Origin: Ochrobactrum sp. Q0168 | GTDB taxonomy: Bacteria > Pseudomonadota > Alphaproteobacteria > Rhizobiales > Rhizobiaceae | NCBI RefSeq assembly: GCF_016427605.1 | Contig: NZ_JAELXQ010000002.1 | Location: 186,001-250,000, forward strand | Length of the DNA stretch: 64,000 nt | Direction of reading: 5' to 3' | Shown: piece by piece, positions 36,174 through 45,044 of the stretch | Numbering within the stretch: the stretch's first letter is position 1 | Layout: each line of letters starts with the position of its first letter | Notes under the pieces: model-generated | What the model saw: the letters and a program-made list of their open reading frames with translations, nothing else | Database searches by the model: none | What the model was told of the DNA's origin: nothing | Position numbers and translations under genes: made by a program

Positions 36174-37271
36174 TTAAGAAAGCGACCCTTCGAAATCCGC
36201 ATAATCGAATTCGCGGACCACATTGACCGTGCCGTCCAATTCACGCACGGCAATCGCAGGCATTTTCACGCCATTGAACCAGTTTTTCTTGACCATCGTA
36301 TAACCGGCCGCATCCTCAAAGGAGAGACGGTCGCCAATAGCCAAGGGCTTGTCGAAAGTGAACTCACCGAAAATATCGCCTGCGAGGCAGGACTTGCCGC
36401 AGACCATGTAACGGTGCTCGCCATTGTTTGGCGCCATCTTCGCCTTTTCGCGATAGATCAAAAGATCGAGCATATGCGCTTCGATGGAGCTGTCGACAAT
36501 GGCCAGATTCTTGCCGTTGAAGAGCGTGTCGAGAACCGTCACTTCCAGCGTCGTCGTCTTGGTGATCGAGGCTTCGCCCGGCTCCAGATAGACCTGCACG
36601 CCGAACTTTTCCGAAAACGCCTTCAGGCGCGCGCAGAATTCATCGACCGGATAATTCTCACCGGTGAAATGAATGCCGCCGCCAAGGCTGACCCATTCAA
36701 CCCGGTGCAGAAGCGAACCGAACTTGTCTTCGATCTCGGTCAGCATCTTGTCGAACAGACCGAAATCGGAATTTTCGCAATTGTTGTGAATCATGAAGCC
36801 GGTGACGCGGTCCATGACCGTCTCGACCTTCGCGACATCCCATTCACCAAGGCGGCTGAACGGGCGCGCCGGATCGGCAAGATCGAAGCTCGATGACGAC
36901 ACGCCCGGATTGAGGCGCAGGCCGCGCTTGATATGCGCCGCCTTATCGGCAAAGCGCTCCAGCTGACCTATGGAATTGAAGATGATCTTGTCGGCATTGG
37001 CGATGACTTCATCGATCTCGTGATCGGCATAGGCAACGCTATAGGCGTGGGTTTCGCCGCCGAATTTCTCGTGGCCCAGACGCACTTCATTGAGCGAGGA
37101 CGAGGTGGTGCCGTCCATATACTGGCTCATGAAATCAAACACAGACCATGTCGCGAAGCATTTCAGCGCCAGCAAAGCCTTCGCGCCGGATTTCTCGCGC
37201 ACATAGGCGATCTTTTCCATGTTGCGCTTCAGCTTGGTCTTGTCGATCAGGTAATAAGGCGTCTGGATCAT
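36174..37271 (-). CDS. nspC: carboxynorspermidine/carboxyspermidine decarboxylase
   Basis: The 365-residue PLP enzyme is of the alanine-racemase-fold decarboxylase type. The PLP lysine region is AKALLALKCFATWSVF near residue 38, the Gly-rich phosphate loop is WVSLGGGIHF near residue 225, and the Cys motif is VCGKSCLAGD. I use ATG 37271, which gives the normal family length. It decarboxylates carboxyspermidine or carboxynorspermidine to spermidine or norspermidine. The dehydrogenase gene follows after 112 bases. No aspartate-semialdehyde or putrescine gene is adjacent. Confidence 0.92.
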   Translation of the reverse strand: MIQTPYYLIDKTKLKRNMEKIAYVREKSGAKALLALKCFATWSVFDFMSQYMDGTTSSSLNEVRLGHEKFGGETHAYSVAYADHEIDEVIANADKIIFNSIGQLERFADKAAHIKRGLRLNPGVSSSSFDLADPARPFSRLGEWDVAKVETVMDRVTGFMIHNNCENSDFGLFDKMLTEIEDKFGSLLHRVEWVSLGGGIHFTGENYPVDEFCARLKAFSEKFGVQVYLEPGEASITKTTTLEVTVLDTLFNGKNLAIVDSSIEAHMLDLLIYREKAKMAPNNGEHRYMVCGKSCLAGDIFGEFTFDKPLAIGDRLSFEDAAGYTMVKKNWFNGVKMPAIAVRELDGTVNVVREFDYADFEGSLS

Positions 37272-37636
37272 GGCTCTTCGTCTTCGGGTCGTCCAATGGG
37301 GAAATCTGGCCTGTCCAGCAAGGCTGGTCGCCACGTTGGGAAGAAGCGTCAGACGCTTCTTCTGGAATTATTCAAAGGCTTATAGGAAGCTTGTGACAGA
37401 AACACAAATCCGCCACAGCGCCACGAGGAAAATTTTCCCCATAAGCTGTCGCGGATCGCTTCTGTCTTGGCTGCCCTGCCTTCAACGGTTGGCCCTGATA
37501 TAGAGCTTTTCGCCAGAATTTGAACCCCTTACACGCTTCTCACCTGATTTGATTGAAAGTCTTTGTGCGCCGCACCGGCTTCCTGCGCAGGATTGACGGG
37601 TTTATGGTTGTACGAAAGGTCGCCCCGACAATTAAA
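37272..37636. other. non-coding gap before the MFS exporter
   Basis: About 365 bases carry no supported gene. The sequence is less GC-rich than the genes and holds the upstream region of nspC. I see no clear repeat or RNA. Confidence 0.5.
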
Positions 37637-37650
37637 CAAGCATTTGCTTG
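37637..37650. promoter_or_regulatory. candidate repressor operator overlapping a -35-like TTGACA
   Basis: CAAGCATTTGCTTG is a perfect 6+6 palindrome with a 2-base centre. It overlaps TTGACA at 37648-37653, about 100 bases before the MFS start. That arrangement suits a TetR/MarR-type repressor. The -10 hexamer is not clear. Confidence 0.4.
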
Positions 37651-37750
37651 ACAAATTAAAAGGGCGAGCGTAGCGGTTGGCATGCAGTTTGGACAGAAGG
37701 GCATTTTCGACCTTCCATGTCCGGTTATTCAGTTGTGTAAGGAAAAAATC

Positions 37751-39187
37751 ATGCAGGACCAAACATCCGCTCGCGGCCAGACCGCCGGTTGGGGAGACCT
37801 GTTTGCGGGCAAGAACGCCATCCGGTCGCTCACGCTTGTCGGGGGCGTCGCATTGCACGCCATCAATGTATTCATCGCCACCACCATCCTGCCCACGGTC
37901 GTCGCCGATATTGGCGGCATGGATTATTATGCCTGGAACACGGCGCTGTTCGTGACGGCCTCCATCCTCGGCTCGGCGCTGGTTCCGCGCCTGCTGTCAC
38001 AAGCGGGTCCGCGCAGCGCCTATCTGTTGGCAGCGGTCATTTTCGCAGCCGGGACGCTCGCCTGTGGTCTGGCACCCTCCATGCCGGTCATGCTGGCCGG
38101 GCGCGCCGTGCAGGGTCTTGGCGGCGGCATGATGCTGGCGCTTTCCTATGCAATGATCCGCATCGTCTTTCCTGAAAACCTGTGGCCCCGCGCCATCGGT
38201 CTTGTCTCCGGCATGTGGGGCGTTGCAACCCTCGTCGGTCCGGCGATCGGCGGCATATTCGCCGAACTTGGCATCTGGCGCGCCGCTTTCTGGTCGCTGG
38301 CGCCGGTGATCGGTATCTTCGCCGTCATGGCGATGGTCGTACTGCCGCGCGCCTCCGGCGATGCAGGCAGCCGCGCACCACTGGCCTGGCCGCAGCTCAT
38401 TCTGCTGACGGCGGCTGTGCTTGCGGTTTCTGCCGCCAGCATTTCGGTCAATGCCGTCATGAATGCGGCAGGTGTCGCGCTGGCTGTCGTGCTGTTGCTT
38501 CTGCTCTTTGTCGTCGAGCGCAATTCGTCACGGCGTATTCTTCCCAAAGGATCGTTCAGCCTTCACCGCCTCGGCGCGCTCTATCTGACGCTCGCCTTCC
38601 TCAGCGCTTCGGTAACCAGCGCTGAAGTGTTCGTGCCGCTGTTCTTCCAGGTGCTGCACAACCAGTCACCCCTGGTCGCCGGTTATCTGGCCGCCATCAT
38701 GGGCGGAAGCTGGACACTCGGCTCTATCGGTTCTTCGGGTGTTTCCTCCGGTCGCGTCGACCGGGTGATCATCGCCGCGCCGCTGATGGGCATAGCAGGC
38801 ATGGTCACGCTTGCCGCTTTGGTCCCCGTCGGCAGCGACGGTCACTGGGCAAGCCTGCTGCCGATCTGTCTGGCGCTGGCGGTCATCGGCTTTGGCGTGG
38901 GCATGACATGGCCGCATCTTCTGACGCGTATTTTCAAACGCGCCGATGCGGACGACCAGAATCTGGCATCGGCCTCCGTCACCACCGTGCAGCTTTTCAC
39001 CACTGCGCTCGGCGCATCGCTGGCGGGCATGGTCGCCAATATGGCAGGCCTCAGCAATCCCGGCGGCTTTGCAGGCACCGCCAATGCCGCCATGTGGCTG
39101 TTTTCCGGCTTTGCCATCATGTCGGTGCTGGCGTTCCTGTCCGCGCTGGCCTTGGTGCGCAGCGCAAGACTGCCGCAGGCGGCGTAA
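37751..39187 (+). CDS. MFS multidrug-type exporter
   Basis: The 478-residue protein has about 14 membrane helices and the drug-exporter motif region AGRAVQGLGGGMMLALSYAM with an adjacent LVGPAIGGIFAE (motif C-like). It starts at ATG 37751, preceded by AAGGAA. Longer in-frame starts upstream lack a ribosome-binding site. It most resembles EmrB/DHA2-type exporters. The substrate is not readable. It is convergent with the SufR-like regulator gene (7 bases between stops), and a palindrome overlaps its likely promoter. Confidence 0.85.
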   Translation: MQDQTSARGQTAGWGDLFAGKNAIRSLTLVGGVALHAINVFIATTILPTVVADIGGMDYYAWNTALFVTASILGSALVPRLLSQAGPRSAYLLAAVIFAAGTLACGLAPSMPVMLAGRAVQGLGGGMMLALSYAMIRIVFPENLWPRAIGLVSGMWGVATLVGPAIGGIFAELGIWRAAFWSLAPVIGIFAVMAMVVLPRASGDAGSRAPLAWPQLILLTAAVLAVSAASISVNAVMNAAGVALAVVLLLLLFVVERNSSRRILPKGSFSLHRLGALYLTLAFLSASVTSAEVFVPLFFQVLHNQSPLVAGYLAAIMGGSWTLGSIGSSGVSSGRVDRVIIAAPLMGIAGMVTLAALVPVGSDGHWASLLPICLALAVIGFGVGMTWPHLLTRIFKRADADDQNLASASVTTVQLFTTALGASLAGMVANMAGLSNPGGFAGTANAAMWLFSGFAIMSVLAFLSALALVRSARLPQAA

Positions 39188-39193
39188 TACGGA

Positions 39194-39862
39194 TCAGGAA
39201 GAACTGGCCGGGGTAAAAACATAGGCGCAGCGCCGCGCCCCGGCCAGAATATGCTCGGTACGGGCAACAGTTATATCGGGGCCCAGAACCGCTTCAAAAA
39301 CCTGAAGCTCGGCCCGGCAAAAGCCCTGACAGGCATCGGCCGCAGCACAGATCGGACAATGGTTCTCGACAAAAAGCCACGAACCATCCGCCTGCCGTTC
39401 GGCATCGGCCATATAGCCCTCGGTCGAGCGAATATCTGCGAGAGCCCTGACCCGCTCGTCGAAGGCCATGTCTTTCAAGCGCGCGTGATATTGGCGGCGG
39501 GTTTCCGTCTCGCGATGTGCAACCAGCGTTTCCAGCGCGTCTTCGCCAAGGATGGTGCGCACGGAATGCAGAAGCTGCACGGTCAGATCGGCATGGGTAT
39601 CGGGAAAGCGCTTGTTGCCGGTTTCCGTCAGGTCCCAGAACTGCGACGGACGGCCAACGCCCTGCGAAACGGAATGCGGCGCGACGAGACCTTCCTCGGC
39701 CAGCCGCACCAGCTGCTGGCGCACAGCCTCGCCCGTCGTGCCCAGATGTTCGCCGATTGCGGCAGCCGTCTGCGCGCCGCGCATCTTGAGCGCCAGCATG
39801 ACGCGGTCTGCGGGTGAACGTGCTCCCGAAACGTCCGTATTTAGAAAGTCATTTCTTGACAT
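39194..39862 (-). CDS. SufR-like DeoR-type regulator with C-terminal cysteine cluster
   Basis: The 222-residue protein has an N-terminal winged helix (residues about 18-60, with TAAAIGEHLGTTGEAVRQQL) and a C-terminal domain with Cys169, Cys172, Cys178, Cys182 and Cys212 (CPICAAADACQGFC). This matches the COG2345 group that includes the Fe-S-sensing repressor SufR. It is divergent from sodB, and a dyad lies between their starts. A regulator that reads Fe-S or redox status and controls superoxide dismutase is a reasonable inference. Fe-S binding here is not shown. Confidence 0.8.
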   Translation of the reverse strand: MSRNDFLNTDVSGARSPADRVMLALKMRGAQTAAAIGEHLGTTGEAVRQQLVRLAEEGLVAPHSVSQGVGRPSQFWDLTETGNKRFPDTHADLTVQLLHSVRTILGEDALETLVAHRETETRRQYHARLKDMAFDERVRALADIRSTEGYMADAERQADGSWLFVENHCPICAAADACQGFCRAELQVFEAVLGPDITVARTEHILAGARRCAYVFTPASSS

Positions 39863-39891
39863 ATTGCCAGTTTTCGATTTAAAGAAGAATT

Positions 39892-39931
39892 ATCTTGTTA
39901 AATTAAGCGATCCGATCTGAATTATCAAGAT
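39892..39931. promoter_or_regulatory. candidate operator between the SufR-like gene and sodB
   Basis: ATCTTGTTAAATT (39892-39904) and AATTATCAAGAT (39920-39931) form an imperfect inverted pair 15 bases apart, in the 92-base divergent gap. It ends 23 bases before the sodB start codon and could block both promoters. AT-rich dyads of this kind are used by SufR-type repressors. Confidence 0.5.
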
Positions 39932-39954
39932 CGTTGTATATCAAGGAGTCTGAA

Positions 39955-40563
39955 ATGAGCTTCACCCTGCCTCCGCTTCCCTATGCAACCAACGCTCTTG
40001 AAGGCGTCGGCATGGGCACCGAAACGCTTGAGCTGCACCATGGCAAACACCATCAGGCCTACGTAACGGCGCTGAACGGCTTCGTCGAGAAGAACGATGC
40101 GCTCAAGGGCAAGTCGCTTGAGGAAATCGTGCTCTTTGCGAAAGACAAGGCCGATCTCGCTCCGGTCTTCAACAATGCCGGCCAGCATTGGAACCACAAT
40201 CTGTTCTGGCAGAACCTGTCGGCAAATGGCGGACGCCTTCCGGGCGCGCTGGAAAAGAAGATCGTTGAAGACTTTGGCGGCGTTGACCAGTTCAAGGAAG
40301 CCTTCAAGACGGCGGCTGTCGGCCAATTCGGCTCGGGCTGGGCATGGCTGGTTCTGGCCAATGACGGCAAGCTGAAGGTCACCAAGACGCCAAATGGCTC
40401 CAATCCGCTGGCAACCGGCGAAGGCAAGGCGCTATTAGGGCTTGATGTCTGGGAGCATAGCTATTATCTCGATTTCCGTAATCGTCGGCCTGACTATGTA
40501 ACGAATTTCCTCGACAAGCTGGCCAACTACGAATTCGCGGAAGCCACCCTGAAGGCAGCCTGA
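39955..40563 (+). CDS. sodB: superoxide dismutase, Fe/Mn type
   Basis: The 202-residue enzyme begins MSFTLPPLPYATNALEG at ATG 39955, preceded by AAGGAG. The four metal ligands are visible as His near residue 28 (LELHHGKHH), His near 80 (AGQHWNHNLFW), and Asp and His in DVWEHSYYLD. QHWNH with Gln in the N-terminal half and GSGWAWLV favour iron. It has no signal peptide, so it is cytoplasmic. It is divergent from the SufR-like regulator and followed by fpr, so a redox-stress group is likely. Confidence 0.95.
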   Translation: MSFTLPPLPYATNALEGVGMGTETLELHHGKHHQAYVTALNGFVEKNDALKGKSLEEIVLFAKDKADLAPVFNNAGQHWNHNLFWQNLSANGGRLPGALEKKIVEDFGGVDQFKEAFKTAAVGQFGSGWAWLVLANDGKLKVTKTPNGSNPLATGEGKALLGLDVWEHSYYLDFRNRRPDYVTNFLDKLANYEFAEATLKAA

Positions 40564-40573
40564 CGCGCTTATT

Positions 40574-40587
40574 TTGATTGCGATCAA
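40574..40587. promoter_or_regulatory. FNR/FixK anaerobox between sodB and fpr
   Basis: TTGATTGCGATCAA is an exact TTGAT-N4-ATCAA site 10 bases after the sodB stop and about 142 bases before the fpr start. It could activate fpr transcription under low oxygen. Its place between two redox genes makes fpr the only downstream plus-strand target. Confidence 0.7.
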
Positions 40588-40591
40588 GGCG

Positions 40592-40641
40592 TTTTGCCTA
40601 CAGTCATGCAGACTCACTGAACTGCATGACTGCGGGCAAAA
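40592..40641. terminator. 20-bp hairpin between sodB and fpr
   Basis: TTTTGCCTACAGTCATGCAG and its near-complement at 40622-40641 pair at 18 of 20 positions around a 10-base loop. No clean T-run follows. It may end sodB transcripts, but it also lies where a start controlled by the adjacent anaerobox would be expected, so it could be a leader structure of fpr. Confidence 0.55.
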
Positions 40642-40728
40642 TGTTGCAATGACAAACAACCGACCCAATTCTTAAAGGCGCCGTCCTCCCAAGCGTGGTG
40701 CCGGAGAACAACAGAGACAGTTCCGAAG

Positions 40729-41505
40729 ATGAGCAGCAACTTTAATCAGGAAACCGTCACCGATATCCATCACTGGACCGACACGCTGTTTTCCTTCCGC
40801 ACGACGCGTGATCCGGGCTTCCGCTTCCAGAGCGGCCAGTTCATCATGATGGGCCTCGAAGTGAACGGCAAGCCGCTCACCCGCGCCTATTCCATCGCCT
40901 CGAGCCTCTATGAAGACGGGCTGGAATTCTTCTCGATCAAGGTGCCGAACGGTCCGCTGACCTCCAAGCTCCAGCATCTGAAAGTTGGCGACCAGATCAT
41001 CCTGTCCAAGAAGCCGGTCGGCACGCTGCTCTATGACAATCTGAAGCCCGGCAAGAATCTGTGGCTGCTCTCGACCGGCACGGGCCTTGCGCCGTTCCTG
41101 TCGATCATTCGCGATCTGGAAGCCTATGAACGCTATGAAAAGATCATTCTCGTTCATGGCGTGCGTCAGGTGGCGGAACTGGCCTATACGGATTTCATTT
41201 CCAACGAATTGCCGCAGGACGAATTCCTCGGCGAGATGGCTGCAAAGCAGCTCATCTATTACCCGACCGTCACTCGTGAGCCTTACAAGAACCGCGGACG
41301 CCTGACCGATCTCATTCGCTCCGGCCAGATTTTCACCGATATCGACATGCCGGAACTCAATCTGGAAGACGATCGTGTGATGCTGTGCGGCAGCCCGGAA
41401 ATGCTGGCTGAAACCAAGCAGCTTCTGGAAGAGCGCGGTTTCAAGGAAGGCAGCCAAAGCGAAGCCGGTCATTTCGTGATCGAAAAGGCTTTTGTCGAAA
41501 AATAA
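40729..41505 (+). CDS. fpr: ferredoxin/flavodoxin-NADP+ reductase
   Basis: The 258-residue flavoprotein is of the bacterial subclass-I Fpr type. It has RAYSIASS (FAD binding), IKVPNGPLTS, LLSTGTGLAPFLSI (NADP region) and the C-terminal MLCGSPEML motif with a terminal aromatic-poor tail VEK. It passes electrons between NADPH and ferredoxin or flavodoxin, often in oxidative stress. ATG 40729 is 6-8 bases from a GAAGATG-type site. A terminator follows at 41526. Control by an upstream FNR-type box is possible. Confidence 0.93.
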   Translation: MSSNFNQETVTDIHHWTDTLFSFRTTRDPGFRFQSGQFIMMGLEVNGKPLTRAYSIASSLYEDGLEFFSIKVPNGPLTSKLQHLKVGDQIILSKKPVGTLLYDNLKPGKNLWLLSTGTGLAPFLSIIRDLEAYERYEKIILVHGVRQVAELAYTDFISNELPQDEFLGEMAAKQLIYYPTVTREPYKNRGRLTDLIRSGQIFTDIDMPELNLEDDRVMLCGSPEMLAETKQLLEERGFKEGSQSEAGHFVIEKAFVEK

Positions 41506-41525
41506 GCTTCGCAGACATGTAGACG

Positions 41526-41553
41526 AAAAAGGGAGGCAATCGCCTCCCTTTTT
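41526..41553. terminator. bidirectional Rho-independent terminator (fpr / nadC)
   Basis: AAAAAGGGAGGC and GCCTCCCTTTTT form a perfect 12-base-pair stem with the loop AATC. It ends the convergent fpr and nadC transcripts, and its last base touches the nadC stop codon. Confidence 0.9.
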
Positions 41554-42413
41554 CATTTCAGCTCTTCGAAATCCAGCCCGATATCGAGGTTCGGCGCGCT
41601 GTGCGTGGTCCAGCCGACGGAAATCAGATCGACCCCGCTGGCGGCGCCCGCCGCTCCCGTTTCCGGCGTGATGCCGCCGGATGCTTCCGCAATGGCGCGC
41701 CCGCCGATCACCGACACCGCCTCGCGCAATTGCGCAGGCGACATATTGTCGAGCAGCACCGCATCGACGCCGACAGCCATGGCTTCATCGAGCTGTTCAA
41801 GTGTGTCGACTTCCACCTCGATCTTGACCATGTGACCGGCGCCAGCCTTGGCGCGCTCGATGGCCTCACGCACACCGCCAGCGACCGCGATGTGATTGTC
41901 CTTGATCAGCACCGCATCATAAAGCGCGAAACGATGGTTCATGCCGCCGCCTGCCCTCACCGCATATTTCTGCAAGGCGCGCAGTCCCGGCGTTGTCTTG
42001 CGCGTGCAGACGATGGAAGCCTTGGTGCCCTGAACCGCCCTGACCAGATTGGCCGTGGCGGTGGCGATACCGGAAAGGTGACCGAGAAAATTGAGCGCGG
42101 TCCGCTCCCCCGCCAGAATGGAACGGGACGAGCCGGAAACGCGGGCAACATCGGCCCCCTTTTCAAGTGACTGACCGTCCCGCGCCAGACGTTCGAATGT
42201 GACATCCGGATCGACCAGACGAAACGCCATTTCGGCCACATCCAGCCCGGCAATGACGCCCGGCTGGCGCAGGCTGAACAGCATGGCCGAGCGGTGATCC
42301 TCCGGCACCACCGCATTGCTGGTAATATCGCCAGCCAGCCCCAGATCTTCCAAAAGTGCGGCGCGCACCAGCGGTTCGACGACAAGCGGAGACAAGCGCG
42401 GCAGGTTCATCAT
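41553..42413 (-). CDS. nadC: nicotinate-nucleotide pyrophosphorylase (quinolinate phosphoribosyltransferase)
   Basis: The 286-residue enzyme has the QPRTase core with [50 protein letters not shown] and the C-terminal GVDLISVG. It converts quinolinate and PRPP to nicotinate mononucleotide. It overlaps nadB by four bases and ends the nadABC operon at a strong terminator. All three genes are on the minus strand below two NrtR-type palindromes. Confidence 0.96.
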   Translation of the reverse strand: MMNLPRLSPLVVEPLVRAALLEDLGLAGDITSNAVVPEDHRSAMLFSLRQPGVIAGLDVAEMAFRLVDPDVTFERLARDGQSLEKGADVARVSGSSRSILAGERTALNFLGHLSGIATATANLVRAVQGTKASIVCTRKTTPGLRALQKYAVRAGGGMNHRFALYDAVLIKDNHIAVAGGVREAIERAKAGAGHMVKIEVEVDTLEQLDEAMAVGVDAVLLDNMSPAQLREAVSVIGGRAIAEASGGITPETGAAGAASGVDLISVGWTTHSAPNLDIGLDFEELK

Positions 42414-43927
42414 GCAGTCCTTGGAATTCGTTGAAGTAAGCGTTCGGGGGCGGCAATGTCGCGGGCAAGCGCGAATGCCGTCTCGAAAGTGTGGAAGCGG
42501 CGCTTGGCCTCCGCATGTTTCTGCGGGTGGTCAGTGCGGGCATGGCTGCCGCGCGACTCGCGTCGTTCAAATGCCGCAACCGCAGCGACCAGCGCCACGG
42601 CTGCGGTATCGTCGGTCTCCGCGAGGGGGAGAAGGGTGGTGATTGCAGAACGCAAACCTTCCTCATCACGCAGCAGGCCAAGATGGCGGGAAACAATGCG
42701 CCGCACGGGTTCAGCGTCCGCAATTTGCGGCAGGCTGACAGGCACGGGATGCCGCACGGCGACCGCCTGTTCACAGCCAAGCGCGCGGGCGGCGCGCAGG
42801 CCCATGACGGCTGCTTCAAGCAGCGAATTGCTGGCAAGACGGTTCGCGCCATGCAGGCCGGTGCAGGCCGCTTCGCCCACCGCCCAGAGGCCCGGCAGAC
42901 TGCTACGCCCGTTGGCGTCGGTCCTGATCCCGCCCATATGATAATGCGTGGCCGGTCTGACCGGGATCATATCGCGAACCGGATCGATGCCATGCTGTTT
43001 GCAGAGCGCATCGATACCGGGAAACCGGGTGGCAAAACGCGTACCCAGAACCGTGCGCGCATCAAGAAAAACCTTGCGCCCTTGCGCGATCTCGCTGCCG
43101 ATGGCGCGCGCCACCACATCACGGGGCGCAAGCTCGCGGCCCGGAATATCCGCCATGAAGCGCTCGCCGCGATCATTGACAAGTTGAGCTCCCTCCCCGC
43201 GAACCGCCTCGCTGATCAGCGGCAGGCGCGGCGCAGAAACGGCAAGCGCGGTCGGGTGGAACTGCACGAATTCCAAGTCGGCAAGCACAGCGCCTGCGCG
43301 GCCTGCCAAAGCGGCCCCCTGTCCTAGATTGCCGAGCGGCGTGGTTGTTGCGTTATAAAGCCCGCCAATCCCGCCCGTCGCCAGTACCACAGCAGTTGCT
43401 GCAACCGGGCCGACATTTTCAAGACAGGCGCCGACGACACGGCCATCCTGCCGGATGAGCCGAAGAGCGCGGGTGTTTTCCATGACGGTGATCGAAGGCG
43501 TCGCCAGAACCTTGGCGATTAAAGCGCGCATGATGCCCGCCCCCGTCGCATCGCCATCCACATGCACAATGCGATGGCGGCTAGGGGCGGCTTCCAGACC
43601 AAGCGAAAAGGAGCCGTCCGCCTTGCGGTCGAAGTGCACGCCATGGGCTCCCAGCGCGGCAACGCCCCCCGCGCCTGCTGCGATGATTTCTGCCGCCACG
43701 CCTGCGTCACACAGGCCGTCGCCCGCCGCAATCGTATCGGCCAGATGCAGCGCCGCGCTGTCTTCCGCGCCAACACTTGCGGCAATGCCGCCTTGCGCCA
43801 GCGCGCTGGAACCGGACAGGCCGAGGCTTCCCGCCGTCACCAACAGCACCGGCTGCGGAGAGAGCGTCAGCGCCGTCATCAGACCGGCAAGGCCGCTGCC
43901 AATGACGAGGACCGGAGTCGTGTTCAT
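42410..43927 (-). CDS. nadB: L-aspartate oxidase
   Basis: The 505-residue flavoprotein begins with the FAD dinucleotide motif [13 protein letters not shown] and carries [30 protein letters not shown] and [16 protein letters not shown], all typical of NadB and its succinate dehydrogenase relatives. It oxidises L-aspartate to iminoaspartate for quinolinate synthesis. It overlaps nadA and nadC by four bases each, so the three genes are translationally coupled. Confidence 0.96.
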   Translation of the reverse strand: MNTTPVLVIGSGLAGLMTALTLSPQPVLLVTAGSLGLSGSSALAQGGIAASVGAEDSAALHLADTIAAGDGLCDAGVAAEIIAAGAGGVAALGAHGVHFDRKADGSFSLGLEAAPSRHRIVHVDGDATGAGIMRALIAKVLATPSITVMENTRALRLIRQDGRVVGACLENVGPVAATAVVLATGGIGGLYNATTTPLGNLGQGAALAGRAGAVLADLEFVQFHPTALAVSAPRLPLISEAVRGEGAQLVNDRGERFMADIPGRELAPRDVVARAIGSEIAQGRKVFLDARTVLGTRFATRFPGIDALCKQHGIDPVRDMIPVRPATHYHMGGIRTDANGRSSLPGLWAVGEAACTGLHGANRLASNSLLEAAVMGLRAARALGCEQAVAVRHPVPVSLPQIADAEPVRRIVSRHLGLLRDEEGLRSAITTLLPLAETDDTAAVALVAAVAAFERRESRGSHARTDHPQKHAEAKRRFHTFETAFALARDIAAPERLLQRIPRTA

Positions 43928-44895
43928 ACCGCCAGCATCCGCTCGACGGCGCGCCGGGCAGGCTCCATCAGCGCTGCATCGACGGTCACTTCATGCCGGT
44001 TGTTCTCCAGCGCATCGCGAATATTGGCGAGTGTGATCCGCTTCATATGCGGGCAGAGATTGCACGGACGGATGAACTCGACATCCGGGTGGTCGACGGC
44101 AACATTGTCGCTCATCGAGCATTCGGTCAAAAGCACGACACGCTGCGGCTTCTTCTCACCAACATAGTCCGACATGACCGCCGTGGAACCGGCGAAATCG
44201 GCGACCGCCACCACTTCCGGTGGGCATTCGGGATGGGCCAGAACCACAACGCCGGGATGGCTTTCGCGCAATTCACGGATATCGTCGGGCGTGAACCGCT
44301 CATGCACTTCGCAATGGCCATGCCAGGCGAGAATTTCGACATCGGTTTCGCGCGCCACATTCTGCGCCAGAAATTCGTCGGGGATCATGAGCACACGCGG
44401 CACGCCAAGCGACTCCACCACTTTTTTGGCATTGCCGGAGGTGCAGCAAATATCGGAGGCCGCCTTAACGGCTGCCGATGTGTTGACATAGGTGATAATC
44501 GGCACGCCGGGATGCGCCTCGCGCAATAGTGCTACATCTTGCGGCGTGATGCTGTCGGCCAGCGAACAGCCCGCAGCCATATCGGGGATCAGCACCGTCT
44601 TGCCGGGGTTGAGCAACTTGGCCGTCTCGGCCATGAAATGCACGCCCGCCAGCACGATCACATCGGCATCGACTTCCGCAGCCTTGCGCGCCAGCGCCAG
44701 ACTGTCGCCGACAATATCGGCCACACAGTGGAAGATTTCCGGTGTCTGGTAGTTATGCGCAAGGATGACCGCATTGCGCTTTTTCTTCAGCTCGAGAATG
44801 GCCGCGACATCGTCTTCAAAGCCCAGCCACTCCGCCTTGGGCAGTACCTTGGCCACGCGGTCATAGAGGTGCGAAACGGAAACATGATCGTTCAT
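43924..44895 (-). CDS. nadA: quinolinate synthase
   Basis: The 323-residue enzyme has the NadA motifs [37 protein letters not shown] DICCTSGNA, and the conserved CNLCPHMK near the C-terminus. Three Cys hold the 4Fe-4S cluster. It condenses iminoaspartate with DHAP to quinolinate. It leads nadABC. Two 17-base palindromes at 44990-45040 lie 95-145 bases before its start and are the probable NrtR sites. Confidence 0.95.
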   Translation of the reverse strand: MNDHVSVSHLYDRVAKVLPKAEWLGFEDDVAAILELKKKRNAVILAHNYQTPEIFHCVADIVGDSLALARKAAEVDADVIVLAGVHFMAETAKLLNPGKTVLIPDMAAGCSLADSITPQDVALLREAHPGVPIITYVNTSAAVKAASDICCTSGNAKKVVESLGVPRVLMIPDEFLAQNVARETDVEILAWHGHCEVHERFTPDDIRELRESHPGVVVLAHPECPPEVVAVADFAGSTAVMSDYVGEKKPQRVVLLTECSMSDNVAVDHPDVEFIRPCNLCPHMKRITLANIRDALENNRHEVTVDAALMEPARRAVERMLAV

Positions 44896-44942
44896 GTGCG
44901 AGCCTCCCAGCTCATCGACATGCGTTACGCATCAGCCTCACG

Positions 44943-44976
44943 CGCAAGCGTTTTGCGCTTTTGCTGAAAATACGCT
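44943..44976. repeat. degenerate relative of the GCATTTCCAGC-type repeat
   Basis: CGCAAGCGTTTTGCGCTTTTGCTGAAAATACGC (too long to quote as one word, key parts GCGCTTTTGCTG and AAATACGC) resembles the CGCTTCGCACTTTTGCTGG arm at 31376-31401. It lies between nadA and the NrtR-type palindromes. The likeness is partial. Confidence 0.35.
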
Positions 44977-44989
44977 GGCATGCCCATTT

Positions 44990-45040
44990 ATACTCAATTT
45001 GAGTATTTCATGTTTACGAACTTATACTCGATTCGAGTAT
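44990..45040. promoter_or_regulatory. two tandem NrtR-type operators before nadA
   Basis: ATACTCAATTTGAGTAT (44990-45006) and ATACTCGATTCGAGTAT (45024-45040) are 17-base palindromes with identical six-base arms. Their centres are 34 bases apart. They sit in the gap between nrtR and nadA. NrtR regulators are known to repress NAD genes by binding such palindromes, and release is linked to ADP-ribose or NAD-derived ligands. Confidence 0.8.
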
Positions 45041-45044
45041 ATTG

